This document shows, piece by piece, positions 35,691 to 45,888 of a stretch of 64,000 nucleotides of DNA. This DNA is from Lycium barbarum. Lineage: Eukaryota > Streptophyta > Magnoliopsida > Solanales > Solanaceae. Positions within the stretch are counted from its first letter, which is position 1. Every line of letters starts with the position of its first letter. The translations under genes and the position numbers were made by a program. Location: contig NC_083342.1 in the NCBI RefSeq assembly GCF_019175385.1, positions 117,552,376 to 117,616,375 on the forward strand, written 5' to 3'. The notes under the pieces are model-generated. The model saw only the letters and a list, made by a program, of their open reading frames with translations. It had not been told where the DNA came from and ran no database searches.

Positions 35691-35807
35691 TCATCTTCTT
35701 CATCCTCGTCGGGGGAAGATAGGACAAGGAAAATAGATGTAATAAACTCTATAGCTAAGGCCAAATTGATTTGTGGTTGGAACATACAAATGTTAGTACA
35801 ATTGTGA
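35691..35807 (+). pseudogene. 3' remnant of a JRE/GAME9-like ERF
   Basis: The frame from 35691 to the stop at 35805-35807 encodes a serine run and then [21 protein letters not shown] and a short end. This is the C-terminal signature of the ERFs at 17652 and 41287. The AP2 domain is not present upstream; preceding sequence has stops in all relevant frames. The conserved tail is intact, so the gene was lost recently or by a large deletion. It shows that the ERF array once had another member between the two survivors. Confidence 0.82.
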
Positions 35808-36092
35808 GAAATTTAAGAGCAGGTTTAATTTCTTCGTGTTTAACAATTACAGTAGTCTCATCAGGGTTCTTCGTATATGTAGTTATGTACTTTCTCTTAA
35901 TCTCGTGACATTTTTCTTTTTAATGTTAGTTGACGCCATGTCGTCGTTCTTAAACTCATGTGTTGTTTTAAATCTTTATTAAGCAGTTATTATGTTCTAG
36001 AGCAGAAGCCAATTCAGGATTTTAAGCTTATGATCGTTTTTTATAACAATCTCAAGTTAGAATACAATACACTAATAATTTTGTTCACAATC

Positions 36093-36139
<47 letters not shown>

Positions 36140-36155
36140 CATACATACATACATA
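36093..36155. repeat. TA then ACAT microsatellite
   Basis: About 20 TA units followed by five CATA units. Confidence 0.92.
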
Positions 36156-36429
36156 TCCCATTATATATGTTATGTCATAAAACTATATAATTGCAAAGAA
36201 AATATAGAAAAACTTTAGGATAAAAGGGAGAAACTTTGTTTTTCACTTCTCGTTGGTGTGTATATAATTGAGAGAATGGCTCTCCTTTTATAGATGAATT
36301 TGGGCTTCAAGTTGCAAAATAGAAAAGAAAAAACTTAATCAAAATTTGTTCATCACAAATTTTGTCGTTGTCCTCAAAGCTCTTGCAACAAGGTACTCCA
36401 TAGGCAAATAGACTCAAGTCTATTGTCAA

Positions 36430-37020
36430 CTTTTTTTAAATATAGTCACCCATGAAGCTTGGGTGTGCTTTATTCCATCAAGCCAATGTATAAAGAGGTG
36501 GACATAGGGCCTAACCTCTATTACAAAAGCAGTATGATAACAATCCTTGAACATGTACGGGAGTAACTGATCTTGACAGCTTGACTACAACAACTGATCC
36601 CAGCCCTTCTGTTAACCCTTAACTAATTAAAAAAATTGCCTTATCACATCTTATCGTAATACTTGGCAATTGGCTTTTGTCTAGATGATACGGACTGTTT
36701 GCCTCTCTAGGTAAATTCTGATAATTACAATAGATTCTCTAATTATCAAAGAGATAATTGTGAAGCAACAGCAGAACAACCAGAAACGCAAGAGCATTAT
36801 TGAAGAAATGTCTCAAATCCTTGGCCAAGCTAATGCTAAAGCAACTCACTGTTATAGGGAAGCTAATCAAGTAGCAGACTGCTTAGCAAAAAATGCTTCT
36901 GTCAAAGGTCTATTGTCAACTAATGCAAAACCATTATCTTTAATTCGTAAGTGTGCATTTGGTAGTAAAATATTTTTGGGGAAAATGTACCTTTGTGAAA
37001 TATGTTTTACATCAGGATAT
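36430..37020. mobile_element. 5'-truncated LINE with inverted 5' part
   Basis: 36440-36735 matches 37685-37960, the 3' UTR of the second LINE piece, in minus orientation. At about 36737 orientation flips: 36760-37020 encodes on the plus strand an RNase H tail with ATHCYREANQVADCLAKNAS, typical of plant L1-type LINEs. A 3' part in one orientation joined to an upstream part in the other is the hallmark of twin priming. The T-run near 36429 would be the poly(A) tail seen from the other strand. Confidence 0.72.
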
Positions 37021-38831
37021 TGAAGAAGATTATAGAACAATATTATATATTGAATCCAAAAATATTATAACTCTTTATGTTTTCTCTTTTTTGCTTTTCT
37101 ACGTGAGACAATGACTTCATTATATAGCTATATATACCTTCTCTATTTAGATTGGAGTTGGACTCTACATTTTCTCTCTATCATCCCCTCAAGTTGGACG
37201 TTAGGAATAATACAACTCCAAGCTTGCTTTAGAGTCAATGTAAAGATTGTTGTCTGATTGTTATTAATTGTTAATTATGCAGAGAGTTTCATGTTGATAT
37301 TGGTAGGAGTAATCCCACCTATAAAGGCAAGAGATATTAGTGTGGTTGTTTCTTCCAAAAAATTGGCATAGATTTGCATGTGTTTGAGAGCTTTTTTGAT
37401 TATTTTGAAAATCAGATAGTCCCAGATTGTCCACAAGTGGTGTATGTGTGAACTTGGGTCCGACTTGACCTTTTCCTCGCGCCTGTCCTCCCTGGGCTTG
37501 GAAAGTCATGGCTTGTATCTTCTTCTTTCATATCGTATCTCTCAGTGCATTAACAAACTGAGTGAATGTTGGAATTGATGTGGAGTCTTGGCCAGTATAA
37601 CAATCCTCAAGATTTTGTATTTATTTTCATATCCTTATCAAGTTTTATAACCTTTTTATCTTTGTCTTTTTAGAAAAAAATATATTACCCATTGAAGCTT
37701 GGGTGTACTTTTATTCCATCAAGGCAAACATAAAGAGGGGGACTAGGGCCTGACCTCCATTAAAAAAGAAGGATGAAAAACACCCTTGAGCATATAGGGG
37801 ATTGACTGCTAATGCCTTACACCAATTCATCCCCTTCTATTAACACTTAACTAACAAAAAAAAATTAGCCTTATTATATTTTATCTTAAAATTGGCTCTG
37901 GTCTAGATGAAATGGTCCCTTTGCTTCTGTAGGTAGATTCTGAAAATTACAAAACATGAAAGATTCACCTTTGACATATGCATTTTTGGCTAAGTAATCT
38001 GCTACTTGGTTAGCTTCCCTATAACAGTGAGTAACTTTAGCATTAGCTTGGCCACGGATTTGAGAAATGTCTTCAAGGATGCTCTTGAGTTTTGGTTGTT
38101 CCTCTGTTGCTTCACAATCATCTCTTTAATAATGAGTGAATCTAACTCCAAAATGAAGTTCGTATATAGCGATAAGACTGTCACAAATTTTCTTGAATTC
38201 TTTTATGTATTCATCTATAGATCTTGGTCCCATCTTGACATTCTGATTTAACTTGTTGCTTCAATTGAAAAAAACAAACAAACAAACAAAAAAACTCCTT
38301 GCTAACTTGTAAGTAATGTCCTCAAGACTCCCCCAAATTTGTTTAGTCGAAGTGCACCCAATAATAAGAAACATTGACTCTTCAGTCATTATAATAGTTA
38401 ATCAGCTTCTCACCAAAACGTTTTTTTCTTCCCATTCTATCAGCTAAGGGTTGGCATTCTTTTCATTTACCACAACCTTAGATCGATGTTGGTTCCTTTA
38501 CAATAATATCACCCATCTTCAATGTCTGCATGCATCAATGGCTTATTTGGGTTCTCCAAACAAGATAGTTTGAGAATTTCAATTTTATGGGACATATAGC
38601 TATGAATTAAAGGAATAGATACTGGTGAAAGGGAGAGAACGTGGAACAAGATTTAGGATTCCGAATAACTACAAAGCTTTGATACCACAAAAAAGATTAC
38701 AGGACAATATTAAGTGTAAATTTTATTTATTTATTTTCTTTTCTTGTTTTTTGCGTAAGGCAGTGACTTTAGTATATAGCCATATCTTCTCTAGATAAAT
38801 TGAAATTGAACTCTACACCTTCTCTCTATCA
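37021..38831 (-). mobile_element. Truncated Ty1/Copia relic with short LTRs
   Basis: Left LTR (37021-37183) and right LTR (38688-38831) match each other (aacaatattat, gtatatagccatat-type text, cttctctctatca). On the minus strand the 5' LTR is followed by a primer-binding site complementary to initiator tRNA-Met (plus-strand gctttgatacca, 38676-38687), and a gagggga purine tract precedes the 3' LTR. The interior has only gag pieces: SIDEYIKEFKKICDS near 38175-38230 and a zinc-knuckle-like CQFFGRNNHTNISC near 37345-37385. A LINE fragment splits gag. No pol is present. Confidence 0.75.
37615..38168 (-). mobile_element. LINE fragment inserted in Copia gag
   Basis: The minus strand reads RNase H (ELDSLIIKEMIV, then THCYREANQVADYLAKNA across a frame slip), then the same 3' UTR as the LINE at 36440-36735. 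It lies between the two gag parts of the surrounding Copia relic, so it inserted later. Severely 5'-truncated. Confidence 0.7.
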
Positions 38832-40373
38832 TAGAAAAGTTTAGTTGGTATAAAAACATGCGCAACATATGATAATAGTACATTGTATAATAAGGATATA
38901 TATTCGTGTTTAACTTCTGTTTTTTTATACTCCTACTAAAGATTGAGAAGAATATTGTACTATAGAGGTTGACTGAATTAAGTGATATGAAATAAGAATT
39001 GGAAAACTTATACCCATCAATGATGATCCCTTTTGGTTAAACGATTCCATCAACGAAAATATTTCTCTATTAATATGTTCTGTTGTATGTATATACCAAA
39101 CACACGTAAGATATACTGTATGTTGGATATTGGGCTTGGGTCGTGGGTCGCCCATGTGGACAGACCCAATCCGGTTAGGAGGAAAAGATAAGAAGAGTTT
39201 AAGTGGGAAGTTACCACTCCTCTTAGGATAACTCACAGGTTATTAACGTGAAGTGTGTGGGGAAGTTAATTAACTTCTTCTCCTCTTTCCCCTCTTTAAG
39301 AAAAGGAAACAGACGTTGTTTTCTTCTTCAAGAAAAAACAGAAAAAGAATTTCTTCTTTCCTTTAATTATTCTCCAACAACACACAAGACTTCTAGTTTG
39401 TGATACCAGTGTTCTATTTCCTAGTAAAGTAGAATTGGCTTGGAGCAATTCTTCAACAAAGGTTCTGTGAATTTTCCGCTGTTGTTAACAGGTACATGAT
39501 TCTTGTTCCTGTTACTAATTTTTGACGCTGTAGTTCATTATTTTTCTGCTGATAATATTTTCTTCCTTCCTCTTTTTATTAATCAAGAGTTTCAAGGTGG
39601 ATATATCTTATCCCAAGCGGCAAGCGAGACACCACCTAGTTGAATTTTTTTATTACATATGTGTATAAAATTGACATCATTTGTCATTATACTCTTTCCG
39701 TCCCAAAATACTTGTCATAATTCGTTTTTCGAGAGTCAAACTACATTAATCATGACCAACGTTTTAAACTGCATAGCTTCATCAGATTGATATGAAAAGA
39801 ATTGAAACTTATAATAATCTAACGTAGCTCCAAAGATCAATCAAATTGACTATCGAAAAAAGAAACTTTGGGATAAAGAAAGTAATAATATAATTTAAAC
39901 ATGTACTTACTTTTTCAAATGTTAATACTGCTAGTATAAAATTGTGCTTACCACATGCTCGGCACCATAAATAACATGTTCTCCACATTGAGGCGAATCC
40001 AAAGCAAATATGTACATATACTTTGTTATGTATATGTGAAACTTCTTTTTATCTCACAATTTAGTGGACTCAATTGTAATATTTTTGGGCCTACAAACTT
40101 TGAGGCCACTCAATCATTAGTGTATGAGGGCACAAAATAAAATATTTTGGTATTTAAGCATTAATTATCTCCTCAACTAAAAAAGAGCAGAAAAAGACAG
40201 AGAGAGCCACGCTTCTTTAATTAATTTCCTTTCTAATATTGGGTGCTATTTCAATACTATCTTCACGTTTCTGAAATTGTACTGGACATTTCATTCCTAA
40301 ATTAGAACGTAACATATTTTCTTATATTGACCGTGTATTCACTAAACCGAATAAAGATGTACTTCCTGGATCC
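38832..40373. other. Intergenic with possible LTR and MITE remnants
   Basis: About 39120-39640 starts TGTTGGATATTGGGC and contains ccgctgttgttaacaggtac, wording typical of a retrotransposon LTR or leader, but no partner LTR was found. About 39689-39885 has weak Stowaway-like ends (actctttccgtcccaaaat, then actttgggataaagaaag). No gene. Confidence 0.35.
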
Positions 40374-40850
40374 CAATTTATGTTATTGCTGTTTACACGA
40401 ATTATTAAAAAAAAAATAGATTATTAAATTTATAGTCTAAAATATATTAAAGACATTTGTGTAATCATAAATAAGTTAAAAAAAATTAAAACTATACATA
40501 ATACCTAAATAGGCCCTTAAACTTGGCTTCAACTGACATGTATGTCCTTCAACTTTGGGTGTGCACAAGTAGGCACCTCAACTTGTATAAAGTTGAATAA
40601 GTAAACACAAATGCTGACGTGACATTGATGTGGCACTGACGTGGCCCTCCAATATTTATGTGCCACATCAATGCCATGTCATCATTTGTGTTTACTTATT
40701 CAACTTTATACAAGTTGAGGTGCTTACTTGTGTACACCCAAAGTTAGAGAGCATACTTATCAGCTGAGACCAAATTTAAGAGCCTATTTATGTATTATGC
40801 CTTATTTTTATATATAAAAAGACAACATTTTCTTTGAGATGGACTGAAAA
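40374..40850. mobile_element. Stowaway-like MITE hosting a nested MITE
   Basis: The left end acttcctggatcccaattta and right-side text gagatggactgaaaaagaaa are Stowaway-like. They are separated by the palindromic element at 40495-40805. Removing the inner element leaves about 165 bp, so the Stowaway is probably deleted or degraded. Confidence 0.45.
40495..40805. mobile_element. Palindromic MITE
   Basis: A near-perfect long inverted repeat. The left arm begins acataatacctaaataggcc and includes caacttgtataaagttgaat; the right arm carries attcaactttatacaagttg and ends ctatttatgtattatgcc. The loop is only a few tens of bases, around ggccctccaatatttatgtg, so the transcript would form one long hairpin. 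Superfamily not determined. Confidence 0.8.
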
Positions 40851-41181
40851 AGAAAATGTATCTCATAAAATTGAGATAGATAAACTATACATGCTAGGCT
40901 TGTTCTTCAAATTAAATAAGATATTTCCATTACGAACTGATATATAAATGACTCTGAAATTTTGAGAAGTGAACTTGACTTTGTCGTGATGCGGAAACAT
41001 AGTTTAGATCTCAAGAAGGAATATATCATTTCTTGAATTGAAAATCAGTACATTAACTTCAAACATTAGATAATCAAAATATAGAGCATAACATCCATGT
41101 GCTTAAAAGGGAACCTACATAGAAATTCAAACAAATAAAAAAGTAAAGCTATAGGGTCTAGCGAGCTACATAGGCCAAGGG

Positions 41182-41189
41182 TATAAATA
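41182..41189 (+). promoter_or_regulatory. TATA box of ERF C
   Basis: tataaata lies 105 bases upstream of the ERF C ATG at 41287. It lies 12 bases upstream of the longer-frame ATG at 41194, which would then fall before any expected transcription start. Confidence 0.7.
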
Positions 41190-41286
41190 GACATTGTTTA
41201 TCAATTCTTCAATTCAAACACAGCAAGCCCTAGTGAACAAAAAGTGCAAGCAACTATTCATCCAAATAAAACTTAGGGCAAAGAAA

Positions 41287-41907
41287 ATGAATCCAACTGA
41301 TGAAACCTTCTCTTTGTCTGACCTTGATTCCGATTATTCAAAATGTTTTTCACCGATGAGTTGTAGCAACACAATGCCTAATAGTCCTAGCTCAAGTTTT
41401 GACAACTTCAGTTGGGATGAAAACATTGAACAAACAATGTCGCTCGAATCTGATGAAAAGCCCGAGCCCGATGAGCAAGCGAACGGGCCAACGGAAGCCC
41501 GTGATCAGGAGAACACACAGCAAGATTGGAGGCGGTATATAGGAGTGAGAAGGAGGCCGTGGGGAACATTTGCAGCGGAGATAAGAGACCCGAATAGAAG
41601 GCACAAAAGATTGTGGTTAGGAACTTACGAGACTTCGGAGGATGCAGCATTGGCTTACGACCAAGCCGCTTTTAAAATTCGCGGCTCGAAAGCCCGGCTC
41701 AATTTTCCTCATTTGATTGGCCCGAACATGCCTGAGCCAGCTAGGGTAACCGCGAAGCGCAGTTCGCACTCAGTGGAGCCCGCGCCTTCTTCTTCTTCAT
41801 CGACCTCATCAGAAAATGGGACAAGGAAAAGAAATGTAGATGTAATAAATAATATAGCCAAAGCCAGGTCTTTTGGTAGTAGCTGGAACGTACAAATGTT
41901 ACTATGA
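41287..41907 (+). CDS. AP2/ERF transcription factor, JRE/GAME9-like (ERF C)
   Basis: An intronless 206-residue protein starting [15 protein letters not shown] prefer this ATG over the upstream in-frame one because of the TATA position and the paralogue ERF B. Residues 83-141 are the AP2/ERF domain: [19 protein letters not shown], then [16 protein letters not shown], then LNFPHLIG. Family Ala and Asp of AAEIRD are kept. Residues 106-107 are His-Lys where the paralogues have Gly-Ala just before RLWLG, an unusual change in the turn after the second strand. The acidic N-terminus (about 45-75) is a likely activation region, and the tail has [16 protein letters not shown] and WNVQML. Expected role: nuclear activator of jasmonate-responsive specialised-metabolism genes, inferred from clade resemblance. 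Confidence 0.93.
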   Translation: MNPTDETFSLSDLDSDYSKCFSPMSCSNTMPNSPSSSFDNFSWDENIEQTMSLESDEKPEPDEQANGPTEARDQENTQQDWRRYIGVRRRPWGTFAAEIRDPNRRHKRLWLGTYETSEDAALAYDQAAFKIRGSKARLNFPHLIGPNMPEPARVTAKRSSHSVEPAPSSSSSTSSENGTRKRNVDVINNIAKARSFGSSWNVQMLL

Positions 41908-42111
41908 AAGGAAGAGTGTCTGTGATCATACGCAGCTGTCATTTATCTAGTTAAATAAAAGGATACTTTTACATTTCTAGGTAACTATTTTTTTTTATTT
42001 TTTTTTGGTACTTAAAAGCGGTTAAATTCATCAAGTGTAGTGGCCAGTTTAGCTAATTAAACCTAAAACCATCTATTACTTGATTAGCTTAGCTTCTCTG
42101 GAACAAAGTGT

Positions 42112-42252
42112 CACTACAAAAAAATGGGTAATTTGTGAAGGTTGAAAGTTGTAATTTGCGGAGGTTTTAGCTTCCACTAGTTACTAGAAGAGGCTAAAAC
42201 CTCCGAGAATTACAATTTTCAAACTCCGCAAATTATCTTTTTTTTTGTAGCG
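42112..42252. mobile_element. CACTA-type MITE
   Basis: A 141-bp element. Ends are cactacaaaaaaatgg and the inverted tttttttgtagcg (one base changed from a perfect CACTA end), with a 3-bp target duplication tgt on both sides (42109-42111, 42253-42255). The middle is an inverted repeat around ctagttactag. It lies 205 bp downstream of ERF C and may form a hairpin in a long 3' UTR. Confidence 0.8.
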
Positions 42253-42510
42253 TGTGATGGAGATATTTGCTTGGCTCAAATTGTAGTTGGTAGTCTGTTC
42301 TTTTAATATATTAGATCAGTCATAAGTCCACTCACGTAAAAATTTCAGTTGTCCATATTGTATTCCAGTCAAGACATTTGTTTGAGAATACCCTTGTGTC
42401 TCATTTGTTGGGCAATAGTTTCTAAACGAGTTTAAATAGTTTTGGGCTACTCCATAGAATTAAACTTCGGTGCGCTCGTGAAACCTCATTCTCTCTTCAT
42501 GTTCTATTGG

Positions 42511-43021
42511 CAGGGCCGGCTCAACAACCTCGGTGGCCTAAAGCCAAATCATGATGAGAGGCCCTAACTTTTCTTTAAATTTTTTCTTTATAAATATTTT
42601 ATTTATGAAGTTTATTAATAACAAATAGTGTAAGTTTTTCTTCCTTTTTTTAGTTAAAAATAGAAGTACCGTTTTACTTTTAAATACTACTACCTCGGTC
42701 CCAATTTATGTGATACTTTTTGCTTATCGAGAGTCAATTTGACTAAATTTTGAAGTAATACTTCAAGATTAATATTTGTATATTTGAAAACTACATGAAA
42801 AGTAGTATAAGTTACAACTTTTCTCATATCAATTTGGTGAAAAAATACATCTTCAAATTTTGGTCAAAGTTAATGCAGTTTGAATCTTGAAAAACAAAAA
42901 GTATCACATACATTAAGACATATGAGTAAATAAAGAAAATTATTCATAAACCTATTATTAACGAAAATGGGGCCCCCAAAAAAGCCATTGCTTTGGCTGC
43001 CTTAGCCTTGAGCCGGCACTG
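42511..43021. mobile_element. hAT-type non-autonomous element
   Basis: 511 bp with TIRs cagggccggctcaa and ttgagccggcactg and a perfect 8-bp target duplication tctattgg (42503-42510, 43022-43029). Its interior hosts a diverged Stowaway-like stretch at about 42692-42928 (cctcggtcccaatttatgtg, with atacttttt and aaaaagtatcacat as inner inverted words). No coding capacity. Confidence 0.9.
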
Positions 43022-45888
43022 TCTATTGGTTTGCGCTCTCTTTCTCTCTCTCAATTCACCTCATTGACCACAAACTTTGCTCGATGCCACTCCTTAACCT
43101 GATGATCAAAGTTGACTCTCCTCTCAGTTCCAGCTCGCTTTACAAGAGTTGATTTCTCAAGAGGTCACTCAGCTAATGATAATTATCTCAGAAAGTCACT
43201 TTTCTTTGTTTTGAAATAGAAGCCACTCAACTAATGGTAATTATTTCAAAAAGTCATTTTTCTTTGTTTTGTAATAGAAAAGTCATTCAACTATTGTCAT
43301 TTCACCTTCAAAAGCACTCAACCGATCGAATCAGGTGATATTTCTGGTAAATATTGCTGACGTTGAAATTTTTTAAAGTCGAACTTTTAAAAAATAGAAA
43401 ATTATCCATTTTAATTAAGCATTAAAGTGTCCCGCTCCATTAGTTCTGCCCGTTTCACCAGTCTAATCCGCTTAAATTAAAGTAAAAATTACGTGACGTG
43501 GCAAACAGTAAGATTGTATTTACAATTGAAACGTAGCTATAATTTCAAAAAAATTACGAAACGTAGCTACTGTATATACAAAATGTAGCTATCAACGCTG
43601 ATACAATATGCGTTGATACAACTCTTTCATGCATTTTCAACTGATACAGTATGCGTTGATATCTAAGTTTGCGTGGGAGGGTGTTAAAGAATATATATAC
43701 CTGTCCATCGATTTTTGTAAGGTATAGTTTATACGAAAAAGTTTAAATGGTCCTGGGTTTCTTTATCCAATATCTTAAAATATTGGGTTGAATATTCAAA
43801 TTCTCTCACATGGATCCGCTAGCTACTTCAAGAGGTTTAAAAGAGCCTGCAAGGCTACAACTTCCTTAACTTCGTGGTCTGTCTTTTCTATTGTGTCTCA
43901 CTCGAGCTCAATGCATGTATTGGAGTAATTTGAATGGGTGGTTGTACAGATTATTTCAAAATCTGATAATAATATCCTAATTTCTTCTGGATCCATAATC
44001 CAACTTGGGGCATCATCCCGGAGACTAATAATATCTTTATTTCTTCTTTATTATATCACCTTGATTCAATTATAATATCAAGGTAGGGGTCAATATTATC
44101 TCCACTATTACAAGAGGTGAAAGCCTAAGTGAATAAGTTTATTTACAAAATACAAAATCCAAAAGTCATCCTCCTATTCCTATCTTAGAATTTCTATATA
44201 TATGTTACATAATTTATTTAATTATTTTGCATATGCTACGCTGCTTCTTTTTAAATGATTGGCTAATCACTCAATCAATTTATTAATCGCTGAACGATAC
44301 TAGGTTAGAAAATATATTCTCTTTTATGTAACCACCCAAGACAATGTGCTTGACACCCAATAGAACTGTTGAATTAATTTAGAAAGGGACGGTACTCCTA
44401 ACTTCGAATCTTCGATCCATCGTCATCAAAAGACGAAAAACGAAAAGGAAAGGATATTAGAGAAGTTACTTTTGTATAATATGGAAAGAAGAAAACTGAA
44501 AATGTTCTTTATCTAATCCTTAAGACAAAAGGAATCCCCGGGCACATAATCATGTTCACTACCATCTTAAACCTTAGTGACATGTCAATTTCAGTGTTTT
44601 GTAAACAAAAACACTTCATTAATTAGTTTATGAATTCTCACATGTGACACAATAAGGATAATATAATTGATTGATTGTGATGAAAGAGATTGAAGATGTC
44701 AAACTCAAGGCTCAAGCAAGTCATTGTCAACGGCTGTTTTACGGCAAAAAGTAGTTCAACAGGGCAATTATATTACTACTATGATTCCCCCCAGCTAGTG
44801 TGAAGACACTGAAATTCTGAAATTGTTGAAAAAATAATAATAACTACGCATTAATCCAAGCAAATTTGATCGACTTAATTTTGAATCTTACAATATAAAA
44901 CGTTATAAGTTTAAATTATCCTCTTAAATCCACTTTGTCTTCACCAAAATGTCTCTCGAAAAAGAATAAGAGGCAAGTTCAACAATCTTAAATTCAACCA
45001 TAATACTTTTTTATTGCACACGAAAAGATTTCTATTGCAAAATGGTATCATCCCTCTCCTCCACCTATTTATACAGCGCTTCCTTACGTTAAAAAAATGT
45101 TATTTTAATGATCAGAAGTAGTTAAAATAGGGTTGACCTGCTAGATCAACCCAACTCAACCCGTTGGTTGAATATAATTTTTTAAAAAAAATATAATTGA
45201 ATAAGAAAATAGAAATAAAATAGGGGAAAAAGAGAGATGGTGGAATAAAGATTATTTGTCCTATTTTTAAACATTTTTTGTTTTTTGACAAATTTTTTAA
45301 TCATTATTAGAACTGAAACTTTTTGGTCCAGCCCAGTTAGCCCGCTAGTTGGACCCCTGAAGCCTCTCAGCCCAGTTACCCCGGTAGCTCTTGCGATATT
45401 GAGGAAACAATAGAAAATCATAATCTTATGGAATCTGTACTATTCATTGCACATGTTATGTTTTGACAGATTCCAATTATTAAATGAACTTTTAAATTCC
45501 AAGGCTGAGTCATCGCCATATAAAAGAACAAATTGAAAACTATATAATCATCAAGGTTTTTTGGTATACTCTTTTTTAATTATCAGATGTGTGTTCTCTA
45601 ACAATCATAGAGCTACTAATTTTTAAAGCAAGTTGCTGAACAAGTTTTATAGTTCCCGAAAAAGTCAAAACGTTTTCCTATAATCAAAGGTCAGCTTTAA
45701 TTAACAGAGATTCAGTGATTTATCAACCATGTTACACTTTGACCCAAGAGGTGAGTTAAGTCCAACATCCATTTTTTTCATAGTATTAGAATCATATTAA
45801 TCTTAATACCGGTTTACCAAATGTTGCGGCCCCATATTATGTTACCTGAGTGCGGGGGAAGGTGTTGAGTTTGTCCTACATTGGTTGT
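43022..45888. other. Intergenic with local repeats, no gene seen
   Basis: At 43150-43290 a unit of about 58 bp (gtcactcaactaatggtaat, then tcacttttctttgttttg) is repeated about two and a half times. At 43545-43655 words such as gatacaatatgcgttgatac and aaaatgtagctat recur. The rest is AT-rich with no convincing ORF. Confidence 0.5.

Noticed and set aside
41194..41286. N-terminal extension of ERF C
   Set aside because: It begins only 12 bases from the end of the TATA core and is not shared with ERF B.
43022..45888. tRNA or other structured RNA genes
   Set aside because: No cloverleaf with both A and B boxes was found; isolated gttcgaa-type words elsewhere are parts of SINE or foldback elements.
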